From: an uncultured Aquimarina sp.
GTDB taxonomy: Bacteria; Bacteroidota; Bacteroidia; Flavobacteriales; Flavobacteriaceae
Assembly: GCA_947498455.1 (NCBI GenBank)
Contig: CANMKK010000007.1
Location: 1 to 64,000 of the forward strand
Direction: 5' to 3'
DNA: 64,000 nt
Positions 44,279 to 55,685 of the stretch are shown here, in pieces. Both the position numbers and the translations under genes were made by a program. Position 1 is the stretch's first letter. The number at the start of each line of letters is the position of its first letter. The notes beneath the pieces are model-generated. The model saw nothing but the letters and a program-made list of their open reading frames with translations. It did not search any database and was not told the DNA's origin.

Positions 44279-44899
44279 TTATTCTTCTTCAGAGAAATCA
44301 TCTCCAGAAATTACACTTTCGGATAATTCCTCAACTACCGAAAATGCCTCTTCAGATATTATTTCTTTTGGCATTACTTCTTCTAGCACCGCTCCAACAG
44401 AAACTGCTTCCTGCTTATCTAAAGTGTCATCTTTTAATGATTTAAATCGCTCTAATTGCTCTTCTTCCCCTGTAAAATACGGAAATACATCCATAATAGG
44501 AGATTCTGAAATTGCCGGGATTGTATAATCTCCTGTAGTACCTTTCATCGCAGCATTTGTATTATCAAAAGCTTCTTTTACATCATTTGCCTGTACTAGT
44601 AAATATAAATTTGTTTTTCTTTCCTTACCGCTTTCTTCATCATAAGCGATCAAAGATACTTTAGATTTAAACCAACGATCTGTATTCTCTACAGGATGTA
44701 TTTCTGCATAGTTAGCTACTTTTATATTTGTGATTTTAAACTCCTCACTTATGTAGGCAGACATTTCTTCATTGATTCTGGTTTCTGCTTCTGTATATGA
44801 TAAAGCATCCACTAAATAAGGCTCGGTCACCACCTTTTGTACTCCAGTTTCATTAATTTTTCTATACTTTACTTTACACTCATACCAAGTTGCGCTCAT
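44279..44899 (-). CDS. DUF4494 domain protein
   Basis: 206 residues. The N-terminal about 150 residues match DUF4494 of Bacteroidota (WYECKVKYRKINETGVQKVVTEPYLVDALSYTEAE in pieces, ISEEFKITNIKVANYAEI). The C-terminal about 60 residues are Glu/Ser/Val-rich and low in complexity. Function is unknown. It has its own consensus promoter and is a lone gene. Confidence 0.85.
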   Translation of the reverse strand: MSATWYECKVKYRKINETGVQKVVTEPYLVDALSYTEAETRINEEMSAYISEEFKITNIKVANYAEIHPVENTDRWFKSKVSLIAYDEESGKERKTNLYLLVQANDVKEAFDNTNAAMKGTTGDYTIPAISESPIMDVFPYFTGEEEQLERFKSLKDDTLDKQEAVSVGAVLEEVMPKEIISEEAFSVVEELSESVISGDDFSEEE

Positions 44900-44918
44900 A
44901 TCATTTTTTTTAGGATGC

Positions 44919-44952
44919 CAAATATAAATTTTAAAAAAAATATAACGACAAA
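44919..44952 (-). promoter_or_regulatory. Promoter of the DUF4494 gene
   Basis: Minus strand TTTG (44952-44949), 22-nt spacer, TATATTTG (44926-44919); start codon at 44899. Confidence 0.55.
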
Positions 44953-45071
44953 TACTTAGAATAGATATTCACAATTTTGAAAAAAGAGGTTTCATCAAGT
45001 TTTTACAAAATTTTAGAGAACACACATTACCAAACCTTTATCTTTATCATAAATCACCATAGGCACATAAG

Positions 45072-45617
45072 ATGGCTTTATCTTTAAAATACACAACAGC
45101 TTCAACAAACACAGAACTAGAACAAATCCTTTTATTACAACAAAATAACCTCTCTACTTCCATTTCTGAAGAAGAAAAGAAGAAAGAAGGTTTCGTTACT
45201 GTACAACACAATTTTGAGGTTCTAAAAAAAATGAATGATAACCAACCACATATCATTGCCAAAGATGGTATTGCTGTGGTGGGATATACATTATGCATGA
45301 CTCCTGATTTTAGCAATTATATTCCTATACTTAAACCTATGTTCGAAGAGATTAAGAAATCTCCATATCATTCCATAAAATTTATTGTTATGGGTCAGGT
45401 CTGTATTGATAAAAAATATCGTGGGTTAGGTATTTTTAGAGGTTTATACCAGAAAATGAAAACTGAATTGCACGAAAAATACGAACTTCTTATTACTGAA
45501 ATTGCCACAAGCAACTTCCGTTCTTTACATGCACATATTGCTATTGGTTTTAAAGTACTAAAAACATATAATTCTAATGGAATAGATTGGCATATCGTAT
45601 TTTGGGATTGGGATTAA
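45072..45617 (+). CDS. GNAT-family N-acetyltransferase
   Basis: 181 residues. The acetyl-CoA-binding segment is QVCIDKKYRGLGIFRGLYQKMK (motif A, Q/RxxGxG/A variant), followed by ITEIATSNFRSLHAHIAIGFK (motif B with the N-x-x-S/A pattern). The acceptor substrate cannot be predicted. It is a single gene convergent with atpC across a strong terminator. Confidence 0.85.
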   Translation: MALSLKYTTASTNTELEQILLLQQNNLSTSISEEEKKKEGFVTVQHNFEVLKKMNDNQPHIIAKDGIAVVGYTLCMTPDFSNYIPILKPMFEEIKKSPYHSIKFIVMGQVCIDKKYRGLGIFRGLYQKMKTELHEKYELLITEIATSNFRSLHAHIAIGFKVLKTYNSNGIDWHIVFWDWD

Positions 45618-45636
45618 AATCAATATTTTTATACAT

Positions 45637-45673
45637 AAAAAGCCCAATTTTCATGAATGAAAATTGGGCTTTT
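45637..45673. terminator. Bidirectional terminator between GNAT and atpC
   Basis: A near-perfect stem AAAAAGCCCAATTTTCAT and its complement with a tiny loop, A/T-rich at both bases, so it can end transcription from either side. Confidence 0.9.
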
Positions 45674-45692
45674 AGTTTTTTTCGAAACTGAA

Positions 45693-45968
45693 TTAGTCTG
45701 CTAATACAATCACTTTATTATCTTTCATTTCTATAGTTCCAGAATTTATAGGAAGTAATGTTACTCCATTCTCATTAGAGAACTTTTCAGCAACTTCTTC
45801 TTCTAGATTCATATCACCATATATTTTTACATTTCCTTTGGCAAGCAAAGAAACTATAGGTGCGTGATTATCTAACATCTGAAACTCTCCATTCACACCC
45901 GGTACTGCAACAGATGTTACATCACCACTAAATAATACTGCTTCTGGAGTTACTATTTCTAAATACAT
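45693..45968 (-). CDS. atpC: F1F0 ATP synthase epsilon subunit (short form)
   Basis: 91 residues containing only the N-terminal beta-sandwich (YLEIVTPEAVLFSGDVTSVAVPG, GEFQMLDNHAPIVSLL). The C-terminal two-helix inhibitory domain of E. coli epsilon (about 139 residues) is absent, as is usual in Bacteroidota. It lies downstream of atpD with an inverted repeat between them. Confidence 0.93.
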   Translation of the reverse strand: MYLEIVTPEAVLFSGDVTSVAVPGVNGEFQMLDNHAPIVSLLAKGNVKIYGDMNLEEEVAEKFSNENGVTLLPINSGTIEMKDNKVIVLAD

Positions 45969-45977
45969 ATTTTTATA

Positions 45978-46052
45978 AGTATTGAGTATTGAGTATTAAG
46001 TGAATAAGCAAGAGAAACCAATCTCATTACTCATTACTAACTTCTCAGTACT
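45978..46052. repeat. Intergenic inverted repeat between atpD and atpC
   Basis: The left arm (45978-46005, built on repeated AGTATTGAGTATT) is complementary with several mismatches to the right arm (46026-46052, TACTCATTACT...CTCAGTACT). The TATTGAG repetition suggests an intergenic palindromic repeat inserted in the operon; it could also stabilise or process the atpDC mRNA. Confidence 0.5.
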
Positions 46053-46054
46053 AT

Positions 46055-47581
<1,527 letters not shown>

Positions 47582-47647
47582 TTAGTATTTAACTATTTAA
47601 AAAGATCATTTTTCTACTACTTTAAAATACGACCTTTTTTCAGGCTG

Positions 47648-47655
47648 CAAATATA
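47648..47655 (-). promoter_or_regulatory. atpD promoter -7 element
   Basis: Minus-strand TATATTTG, about 85 nt upstream of the atpD start; no clear TTTG at the -33 position, only a T-rich tract. Confidence 0.45.
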
Positions 47656-47828
47656 GGTTTTTAAAATGAAAAAAATACTGTCTTTTATTTTGTTTTTTAA
47701 ATGTAAAAACACAAGCTCATTTTACCTTATCACATGATTCGATTCTACAAGGCTTTTATTTGATTTTGAAATCATTAAATCGTATTTTCCATATAGCTTT
47801 AATTTATATTACTAAAAACCTTAACCGA

Positions 47829-49097
47829 ATGGAAACATATGCAATGGCTCTAAGCTATGCTATTCCGGGATTTATAGTTCTTATTCTTACAGAATATCTA
47901 ATTAGTCGTTGGAAAGGAATATCTGTTAATGAAGCAATGGACACTATTTCTAGTATTAGTTCCGGCATAACAAATACCCTAAAAAGTTTAATGGGACTGA
48001 CCATTATAATCATAAGTTATGAATGGATGGTAACTCATATTGCTCTCATTGAGATTAAATCTACCGTTCTTGTATATGTACTTACATTTATTGGTTTAGA
48101 CTTTGCAGGATACTGGTCTCATCGATTTAATCACACTGTAAATGTATTATGGAATAGACATATCATTCATCATAGTAGCGAAGAATTCAATCTGGCTTGT
48201 GCATTACGTCAAAATGTTTCAGCTATCATATCCATCTACTTTTTTCTTTACATTCCGATAGCCTTAATTGGTGTCCCTACAGAAGTTGTAGCTCTATTAG
48301 CACCAATCCATTTTTTTGCTCAATTTTGGTATCATACCCGTTTAATCGATAAGATGGGAGTTTTTGAACATATTATTGTCACCCCCTCTCATCATAGAGT
48401 TCATCATGCTATTAATGACGAATATCTGGATAAGAATTACTCTGAAATATTTATTTTCTGGGATAAACTTTTTGGAACGTTCCAACAAGAAATTACAGAG
48501 AAACCTGCCGTTTATGGTGTAAAAAAGCCAGTAAACACATGGAATCCTTTCTTTATTAATTTTATACATATCTGGGGAATCACAAAGGATTCCTGGAGAA
48601 CAAAAAATTGGCGGGACAAAATACGGATATGGTTTATGCCTACAGGATGGAGACCTGAAGATGTACAAAAAAAATATCCAATTCACAGTACAACCAACCC
48701 TTACACTAGAGAAAAGTATAAAACCGAAAGTTCATTATTATTAAAACTATGGTCGTGGTTTCAATTAGTTATTACTATAGCTCTTATGTACTATTTATTA
48801 ATAAGCATCAGTGATTTTGAATTTCTTCAAACAACTAATTATTGTATATTCTTAATGATTTCAATATTCGCCTACACCTCATTAATGGATCGCCATATCA
48901 TTTCTTTATATGCAGAAAGTATCAAATTAGGATTAGGATTATATCTTATATACTATAACAATGGTTGGTTCGAAATTGATACCATTTTTCAAAACACTAC
49001 CTATATAATAGGAGCATATCTTATTCTATCTTTTTTGCTAACATTATACTTTCAGTTAGTCGAAAAGAAACCAAACTTAAAATTACAAGAGGGTTAA
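47829..49097 (+). CDS. Sterol desaturase/fatty acid hydroxylase superfamily membrane protein
   Basis: About 422 residues from the ATG at 47829 (METYAMALSYAIPGF); an in-frame TTG at 47760 would add 23. Four or more membrane helices surround the diiron His boxes HRFNHTVNVLW, RHIIHHSSEEFN and HHRVHHAIND. A C-terminal helical membrane part (about 315-415) is additional to the catalytic core. Such enzymes hydroxylate or desaturate lipids, and related bacterial proteins include alkylglycerol monooxygenase-like enzymes; the substrate is not predictable. Confidence 0.85.
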   Translation: METYAMALSYAIPGFIVLILTEYLISRWKGISVNEAMDTISSISSGITNTLKSLMGLTIIIISYEWMVTHIALIEIKSTVLVYVLTFIGLDFAGYWSHRFNHTVNVLWNRHIIHHSSEEFNLACALRQNVSAIISIYFFLYIPIALIGVPTEVVALLAPIHFFAQFWYHTRLIDKMGVFEHIIVTPSHHRVHHAINDEYLDKNYSEIFIFWDKLFGTFQQEITEKPAVYGVKKPVNTWNPFFINFIHIWGITKDSWRTKNWRDKIRIWFMPTGWRPEDVQKKYPIHSTTNPYTREKYKTESSLLLKLWSWFQLVITIALMYYLLISISDFEFLQTTNYCIFLMISIFAYTSLMDRHIISLYAESIKLGLGLYLIYYNNGWFEIDTIFQNTTYIIGAYLILSFLLTLYFQLVEKKPNLKLQEG

Positions 49098-49135
49098 TCA
49101 GATAAACGTTTATCTAATTAACCCTCTTGTAATTT
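49080..49135. terminator. Long bidirectional terminator containing both stop codons
   Basis: A perfect 19-bp outer stem (49080-49098 with 49117-49135) encloses a second self-complementary core AGATAAACGTTTATCT (49100-49115). The last codons and stop of the desaturase gene lie in the left arm, and the stop of the convergent GDSL gene starts in the right arm. Confidence 0.85.
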
Positions 49136-50651
49136 ATTGCAGTGTTGCCGCATAAAATGTTGGATAATCCGAAGCTTTTACAGCTGGCAAATTAGATCCA
49201 TACGTCGTATTAATTACTTCTATTGTTTTACTCGCTAAAAAAGCATAGCCTCTTGCTGTAAGATGTATCCCATCTAAAGAGAAAGCTCCTCCAAACACTA
49301 AATCATCTCTTAATAAAAACTCATCAAAAGCAACCCCATCCACAGCAGCTTCTTTTAATATGGTATTTGCATCAAGAAATGCCAACCCCGTTTGTTCGTG
49401 AGCTGTTTTTATAATAGCATTAAATTCTGCTGTAGCAATAGCAATTTCCTCCTGCTCTTCAGGTGTTAGCACCCATTTATCAGCTAGAGGAATAGCCACA
49501 CCATTTATTGTTTGCGGATTTCCAGGAATGGCCTCTGTCCCAATAAAAGAAGATGCAGGCAACACTAATAAATCATCTTCTGTGGCCTGTCTCATACTTA
49601 CTAAAGCTGGGTTTATACCTGTTAAATCCGTCAAGTCTTCATCTATAATTACCACAGCATTTGCTTCTCCCACACTAAAAGTTATTTTTCTTCTCGCTAT
49701 TTCTGCAGTAACTAATTCTAATGAAGTCATATTTGCTGTGGGTGGAAAAAGAGCTCCTAAAGTCGCTGGATTTGCAGTCAAAAAAGCTAATGTTGCATCT
49801 AATCCACCATTATAGGCACCATAAGCATTAGCACTGTTTAAAAAGGCCGCAGTATCCACATCTAACGGAACAGGATTATGCGGAACAGTTGTAAAATGAG
49901 GTATTGAAGTTACATCCGGAATATTTGCTATTACTCCTTTTGCTCCACCTGAAGTTAAGGTGGCAATTAATCCATTATATGCCTGACCAAACATTCCTAC
50001 ATCTGTAATTGGATCACTACCATCACCTCCGGAAGTAGCATATCCTAAAACATCATTATTACCAATCCATAATGAGAAAAATGTAGGATTTTGATCCATT
50101 GCGTCTTCTAAAACTGAAGCATTAGCATGAGATGCCATTCTTACAAAATATGGATTTGCTTGTGCTGGCTCCACTGAAAGGCCTGCAATATTACCATATC
50201 CATTAGCCAATAAATGAAAACTTTTAGCACCTGGAATTCCCATATTATTAAAAGGACCCGCAACTATATTCGAGATTTCTGTAGTAGGGACAGCTGGCAA
50301 TGGAGCAGGGCCTGCTCCATCAAAAAAGAACCTAGAGGCTAGAATCGGATTTCCTCCTAATAATGCTCCTCCAATATTATCATTCATTAAGGGTTGACTA
50401 AACGAACCGCCGCCTGCTAAAGCAAATTGATGTGCTAAAATATTAGGCATTGAGTTTTCCTGACCAGCAATAAATAATGCTCCGTCAGTAAACCCTGCAG
50501 TTAGAGAATTCCCTAATGCAACATATCTTGAGAAATCTGCTGTCCCTGCGGTAATCTCTACTTCTTCTTTGACAGGAGAATCATCATCAGATTCACAGGC
50601 TATACACCCGAAAACTAATACAACCAATAGCCATTTATATTGAATATTCAT
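49134..50651 (-). CDS. SGNH/GDSL-type hydrolase lipoprotein
   Basis: 505 residues. Lipoprotein signal ends at Cys19 (CIAC) followed by acidic residues. The SGNH blocks are visible: YVALGNSLTAGF (nucleophile Ser), the Gly block, IGNNDVLGY (Asn), and DGIHLTARGYAFLA (Asp and His). The insert between blocks is longer than in simple esterases. It is probably an outer-membrane esterase or lipase. It follows a TonB-dependent receptor by 31 nt, suggesting joint use of a lipid or ester substrate. Confidence 0.85.
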   Translation of the reverse strand: MNIQYKWLLVVLVFGCIACESDDDSPVKEEVEITAGTADFSRYVALGNSLTAGFTDGALFIAGQENSMPNILAHQFALAGGGSFSQPLMNDNIGGALLGGNPILASRFFFDGAGPAPLPAVPTTEISNIVAGPFNNMGIPGAKSFHLLANGYGNIAGLSVEPAQANPYFVRMASHANASVLEDAMDQNPTFFSLWIGNNDVLGYATSGGDGSDPITDVGMFGQAYNGLIATLTSGGAKGVIANIPDVTSIPHFTTVPHNPVPLDVDTAAFLNSANAYGAYNGGLDATLAFLTANPATLGALFPPTANMTSLELVTAEIARRKITFSVGEANAVVIIDEDLTDLTGINPALVSMRQATEDDLLVLPASSFIGTEAIPGNPQTINGVAIPLADKWVLTPEEQEEIAIATAEFNAIIKTAHEQTGLAFLDANTILKEAAVDGVAFDEFLLRDDLVFGGAFSLDGIHLTARGYAFLASKTIEVINTTYGSNLPAVKASDYPTFYAATLQ

Positions 50652-50682
50652 ATCTAAAATTTCTTCTTATTATTGCTTTAAC

Positions 50683-53466
50683 CTATAGATTATTTATTGT
50701 TAGTCCTATATAATACTGAGATCCTATAAATCCAGTTCCGAGTGCCGTAAAGTATTCATCCCCTCCAATATTAGTGGCACCAGCTTTTAACACCGTTTTT
50801 AATACAGGAATCTTATAGTTTATTTGTGCATCAATTACAGAAAAAGAAGGCACTGTTCCATTCCCAAAAGAAGCTTCCCAGAAATACTCATCACTCCATC
50901 TATAACTTGTATTAAACCCAAAATTCTTAAACAAATTAGCATGGCCAAAAGTTGCTTTTATTTTATGCTTAGGCGTATTGAAACTACTTCTGAAATCTGG
51001 ATCTTTATTTTTGTCAAAATCTTGTTCTGCGTATGTATAATTAACTCCTACATCAAATCCTCCATAAATTTTTGTATTTACACCAATAACAGCACCTAAT
51101 GAATTAATATTTACCGCAGAATTAGTATATGCTTGATATACTTTCGTATCTCCATTTTGTATAGCTAAAAGAGACAAAGACTCATCCCCCACTTCTCCGT
51201 ATAACGGAACCAGCACATTTTCTGTAGAAATAAAATCTTTATATTGATTATAATAGGCACTGACATCAACAATAAAAGCTGTAACCTTACCTCTGTACCC
51301 AATTTCTGCTGCGGTTACTTTTTCTGGTTTAACTATAGTTGCTTGAGATTCTATCGGACTTCCACTTAACACAGAATTTAAAGAAAAAGAATTTTCATAA
51401 GCATCTCTACCAGTTATATTAACTGATGAATTTCCTGTAAGAGCAACACCATCACCACTCAAATTAAATGTTCTTATATCCCTGTCTAAATTATCAGACG
51501 CTGATCCAACTAGGATAGCACGCCCTACATCCAGTCCTATATATAAATCTTGTGTTGTGGGATTTCTAAAACCCGTTTGCAAAGAAAGACGGACATTATG
51601 ATTCCTCTCTGTACCTAGGGTATAACCCACTGATAGTCTTGGTGAAAAATTACCATCAAACAACTGTGATTTATCATAACGAACAGAACCAGTCAATTTT
51701 AGTCGATCATCCGCTAATTTTTTTTGAACCTGCGTATACAACCCAAACTCAGAATACCGTATAGGACCATCAATATCTGTAAAAATTGTACCTCCAGAAT
51801 TTAATTTATACTCTCTAAAAGATCCTCCGACTTGAATATCTGCAAAATCTTTGGTGATATGACTGAAATTATAATTTACATCAGCATGTCTTAATTGTGT
51901 TGCATCTTTAAACTGTGATCCTGTACTTAAATCCGGATCACTGGTTACTCTCTTAAAAGCATTATTAAAAGCTGTAGTTCCAGGAATTAGCCTACCCGTA
52001 TCTGCAACACCTCTAGCCATTACATGTGCTTGTTCCGGTAAAACCCCTTCTTCTAATGTAGCCCTAACAAACTCTCCAGCATATTGCCCAAACCACGTTT
52101 GATCATCTTTCCATGACCTATTAATATTAATACCCGTAAATCTAGTATCATAAGAATCCCCTGCACTCTCATCCGTTATATATCCTCTTACAAAAAAGTT
52201 ATCATTTTTAAACTCCAATTTATGTTGTTGTAAGAAAAAGTTTCGAATAGAATACCTATTAGCCCCTTGATAAATAGTTGTTCCTTTTCCTATTTTTCCG
52301 TTATAAATAATTTCAAAATCATTAGCAAAAGGACGATAATGTAACGCTGCATCAAATTTTACATTTTCGGCTTTATAATCATTTAAGTCACTTTCCAGAT
52401 ATCCTGTTCTACTCACATTTTCATTGGGTAATATATTTTCTGCCCCTACTGGCAAAAAAGGCTCTCCTGTTTCTGGATTAATTGTCTGAGTCAATAAAAC
52501 CCCAACACCTCGAATATTAGTACTTACCTCATCTCCATACACATTCAATCCATCGTAATTAGGATCTGATCGATCAATATCTGGATTCTCCAAATTAATT
52601 TCATTGGTTGCAAACCAATCAGTCCCTCTTAACAAAGAAAAGTTTGCTTTTGCAGCAAATTTATCCGAAAACGCATGTGCTACCCTTATTCCGTAATCAT
52701 AAAACTCATTATCTCCTGCTGCCTTCTGAGAAGTGATACCTCCTTTTGCATATGCACTTATTCCTTGATGATCAAAAGGGTTTTTACTTGTCATAAACAA
52801 TATTCCATTAAAAGCATTTGCACCGTACAATGCAGAAGATGCTCCTGGTAGCAATTCTACACTATTTACATCGAGTTCCGTCATCCCTAATAAGTTTCCT
52901 AAAACAAAATTAAGAGCAGGAGCTGTATTATCCATCCCATCTACTAACTGCACAAATCGTGTATTTGAAAAATCAGCAAACCCTCTGGTATTTATTGATT
53001 TAAATGTTAAACTATTTACATTAATATCCACTCCTTTTAGATTCTCTAATCCATCATAAAAATCTGCAGAAGGCGTATTCTTAATTTCTTTAATACTATA
53101 CCGCTCTACACTTACTGGTGATTCAAATATTCTTTCGGGTGTTCTAGAAGCCGATATAATTACTTCATCCAATTCTGTTCCTTCTTCTAATTCAATCACC
53201 AAACCCTTTGCTTCTCCAGTAATATCTATAAATGACGATTTAAAACCAACACTACTAATTATTATAGTAAAAGGTGGTGCTTCTTTTACTGTCAATGAAA
53301 AAAGCCCGTCAAAATCTGTTACCGTGCCTATTGCAGTTCCCTTTATAGCAATATTTGCTCCTGGAATCGGTTGATCATTACCATCTACAACCTTACCATC
53401 AATTGTTGTTTGCGCAATAGCAACACAGCTCATTATTAGCAGAATTGCTAATGTAATTTTTCTCAT
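50683..53466 (-). CDS. TonB-dependent receptor with carboxypeptidase-like N-terminal domain
   Basis: 927 residues from the ATG at 53466, chosen because the signal peptide MRKITLAILLIMSCVAIAQ starts there; a longer frame begins at 53553. A CarboxypepD_reg-like domain (about 22-105: GKVVDGNDQPIPGANI), a plug domain (SPVSVERYSIKEIKNTPSADFYDGL in pieces), and a 22-strand-type barrel follow, ending in IGLTINNL. It takes up a ligand across the outer membrane using TonB energy. Partner gene is the GDSL lipoprotein; ligand unknown. Confidence 0.92.
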   Translation of the reverse strand: MRKITLAILLIMSCVAIAQTTIDGKVVDGNDQPIPGANIAIKGTAIGTVTDFDGLFSLTVKEAPPFTIIISSVGFKSSFIDITGEAKGLVIELEEGTELDEVIISASRTPERIFESPVSVERYSIKEIKNTPSADFYDGLENLKGVDINVNSLTFKSINTRGFADFSNTRFVQLVDGMDNTAPALNFVLGNLLGMTELDVNSVELLPGASSALYGANAFNGILFMTSKNPFDHQGISAYAKGGITSQKAAGDNEFYDYGIRVAHAFSDKFAAKANFSLLRGTDWFATNEINLENPDIDRSDPNYDGLNVYGDEVSTNIRGVGVLLTQTINPETGEPFLPVGAENILPNENVSRTGYLESDLNDYKAENVKFDAALHYRPFANDFEIIYNGKIGKGTTIYQGANRYSIRNFFLQQHKLEFKNDNFFVRGYITDESAGDSYDTRFTGININRSWKDDQTWFGQYAGEFVRATLEEGVLPEQAHVMARGVADTGRLIPGTTAFNNAFKRVTSDPDLSTGSQFKDATQLRHADVNYNFSHITKDFADIQVGGSFREYKLNSGGTIFTDIDGPIRYSEFGLYTQVQKKLADDRLKLTGSVRYDKSQLFDGNFSPRLSVGYTLGTERNHNVRLSLQTGFRNPTTQDLYIGLDVGRAILVGSASDNLDRDIRTFNLSGDGVALTGNSSVNITGRDAYENSFSLNSVLSGSPIESQATIVKPEKVTAAEIGYRGKVTAFIVDVSAYYNQYKDFISTENVLVPLYGEVGDESLSLLAIQNGDTKVYQAYTNSAVNINSLGAVIGVNTKIYGGFDVGVNYTYAEQDFDKNKDPDFRSSFNTPKHKIKATFGHANLFKNFGFNTSYRWSDEYFWEASFGNGTVPSFSVIDAQINYKIPVLKTVLKAGATNIGGDEYFTALGTGFIGSQYYIGLTINNL

Positions 53467-53758
53467 GCCCCTAAAAATTTTAATAGTTACTACAACAAGA
53501 TACATTTTTTTATCTATTCCTAAATGAAATTTTATATTTTTAAACCGTAACAAATCGCTATATATTCCCCAAATTTATTGAAATCTCGTTTTACCATTAA
53601 GAGAAGTAATTGACTTTTAACGGATTCATCTTTATGTTACAGAAAACATATTAAATAATATTATTTAATAATTTATACCAATTCTTAAATAAAATTACTG
53701 ACCTGGTTGTCACTATTAGTACATACGTGACTTGATTACATAACAATATCTTTTAAAC
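53467..53758. other. Gene-free region upstream of the TonB-dependent receptor
   Basis: Contains a minus-strand TAAATTTG -7-like element (53577-53570), about 105 nt before the receptor start. No ORF is supported. ATACCA followed by AAAATTAC near 53680-53705 faintly resembles the left end of the 29446 repeat and is not called. Confidence 0.4.
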
Positions 53759-53760
53759 AA

Positions 53761-53797
53761 AAAAAGTTGTCTGAAAATTCCTTTCAGACAACTTTTT
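53761..53797 (-). terminator. Terminator of the glmS operon
   Basis: A perfect 16-bp stem AAAAAGTTGTCTGAAA with a 5-nt loop and T-tail on the minus strand, 23 nt past the glmS stop codon. Confidence 0.88.
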
Positions 53798-53819
53798 AAA
53801 AAATAAAATTCGTTACGTA

Positions 53820-55667
53820 CTATTCTACAGTTACAGACTTTGCCAGATTTCTAGGTTGATCTACATTTTTACCTAACATTACAGCAATATGATATGACAG
53901 TAACTGTAATGGTATTGTAGTAAGTAGTGGCGTTAAAAACTCCTCGGTCTCCGGTATTTCAATCACGTGATCAGCAAGTCCTTTTACAGTCTCATCTCCT
54001 TCTGTTACAATCCCAATAATCTTTCCTTTTCTGGATTTTATTTCCTGAATATTACTCACTACTTTTTCATAGTGCCCTCTTTTTGTAGCAATTACCACTA
54101 CCGGCATATGCTCATCAATCAATGCAATAGGTCCATGTTTCATTTCTGCAGCAGGATATCCCTCTGCATGAATATAAGAAATCTCCTTAAGTTTTAAAGC
54201 TCCTTCTAATGCTACTGGGAAATTATATCCTCTTCCTAAATACAAGAAATTCTTTGCATCCTTATAAGTCTCTGCAATAAGTTTAATGTGCTCATTAGAC
54301 TCTAAAGCTTGTTTTACTTTTTCAGGGATTCTTTCTAATTCCTGTAGGTAGTAGTGAAAATCACTTTTAGATATTGTTCCTTTTCTTTCTGCCAATTTCA
54401 ATGCTATTAGAGAAAGCACTGTAATCTGAGTAGTAAATGCTTTAGTAGATGCAACTCCTATTTCTGGACCTGCATGTGTATACGCACCTGCATGTGTTTC
54501 TCTAGAAATAGATGATCCAACAACATTACATACACCAAAAACAAAAGCCCCTCTTTCTTTTGCCAACTTAATAGCAGCCATTGTATCTGCAGTTTCTCCA
54601 CTTTGAGATATTGCAATAACAACATCATCCTGATTGATTACCGGGTTTCTATACCTAAACTCTGATGCATACTCTACCTCAACTGGCAATCGAACTAATT
54701 CTTCAAAAATATACTCAGCTACTAATCCTGCATGCCAAGAAGTACCACAAGCTATTACGAGGATTCTTTTGGCATTTAATAATTTAGCCAAATTATCATC
54801 TATCCCTGCCATTTTTATGATCCCTTCAGCAACTCTAATTCTACCTCTATAGGTATCACTTATTGCATTAGGCTGTTCATATATTTCTTTTAGCATAAAA
54901 TGATCATATCCTCCTTTTTCAATTTGCTCCAAATTTATTTGTAGCTCTTGAAGATATGGCTCTACCTGACTATCATCTTGAATTTTTCTAACTTTAACTC
55001 CTTTTTTCCTGCTTACAATTGCCATTTCTCCATCTTCAAGGTAAATAGCATTGTTTGTATATTCAATAAAAGGAGAGGCATCCGATGCAATAAAGAACTC
55101 GTCTTCTCCGACACCAATAGCCAAAGGACTTCCTAATCTAGCTACAACAACTTCATTAGGTTTTTCTTTATCAAAAACCGCAATAGCATACGCCCCAATT
55201 GTTTGATTTAAAGCTATCTGAACAGCTTTTCCTAATTTTACATTTTCTTTGGTCTTAACATCTTCAATTAGGTTTACTAGTACCTCTGTATCAGTTTCAG
55301 AAGTAAATGTATATCCTCGGTTTGATAATTCTTTTCGTAAAGATTCATAATTTTCAATTATTCCATTATGAATGATAACTAAATTTCCTGAGTTCGAGTA
55401 ATGAGGATGGGAATTTACATCATTAGGGATTCCATGAGTAGCCCATCTAGTATGCCCAATCCCGATATTACCTTTTGTGGAAATTTCTTTTTCCAATCTT
55501 TCTTCCAGATCTACTACTTTACCTTTCGTCTTAGATAGTTTTATAGCATCCCCATCATATAGTGCTATCCCTGCAGAATCATAGCCTCTATATTCTAATC
55601 TTTTTAATCCTTTTAATACAATCGGATAAGCCTCCCTATGACCTATATACCCTACTATTCCACACAT
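53820..55667 (-). CDS. glmS: Glutamine--fructose-6-phosphate aminotransferase
   Basis: 615 residues. Cys2 (MCGIVGYIGHREAY) is the N-terminal nucleophile of the class II glutaminase domain (RLEYRGYDSAG, GHTRWATHG, HNGIIENYE). Two SIS isomerase domains follow (ACGTSWHAGLVAEY, SQSGETADTMAA, GRGYNFPVALEGALKLKE) and the C-terminal DQPRNLAKSVTVE tail. It makes glucosamine-6-phosphate for cell-wall and LPS synthesis. It is third in a GT5-DUF4270-glmS operon. No glmS ribozyme is expected because an upstream gene ends 19 nt before. Confidence 0.97.
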   Translation of the reverse strand: MCGIVGYIGHREAYPIVLKGLKRLEYRGYDSAGIALYDGDAIKLSKTKGKVVDLEERLEKEISTKGNIGIGHTRWATHGIPNDVNSHPHYSNSGNLVIIHNGIIENYESLRKELSNRGYTFTSETDTEVLVNLIEDVKTKENVKLGKAVQIALNQTIGAYAIAVFDKEKPNEVVVARLGSPLAIGVGEDEFFIASDASPFIEYTNNAIYLEDGEMAIVSRKKGVKVRKIQDDSQVEPYLQELQINLEQIEKGGYDHFMLKEIYEQPNAISDTYRGRIRVAEGIIKMAGIDDNLAKLLNAKRILVIACGTSWHAGLVAEYIFEELVRLPVEVEYASEFRYRNPVINQDDVVIAISQSGETADTMAAIKLAKERGAFVFGVCNVVGSSISRETHAGAYTHAGPEIGVASTKAFTTQITVLSLIALKLAERKGTISKSDFHYYLQELERIPEKVKQALESNEHIKLIAETYKDAKNFLYLGRGYNFPVALEGALKLKEISYIHAEGYPAAEMKHGPIALIDEHMPVVVIATKRGHYEKVVSNIQEIKSRKGKIIGIVTEGDETVKGLADHVIEIPETEEFLTPLLTTIPLQLLSYHIAVMLGKNVDQPRNLAKSVTVE

Positions 55668-55685
55668 TGATTAAGTTTTTAGCGA

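Noticed and set aside
53467..53553. N-terminal extension of the TonB-dependent receptor
   Set aside because: It would bury the signal peptide that begins at 53466.
53676..53710. Further copy of the ATACCA-type repeat
   Set aside because: Only about 17 of 24 positions match the left end and no right end is present; too weak in AT-rich sequence.
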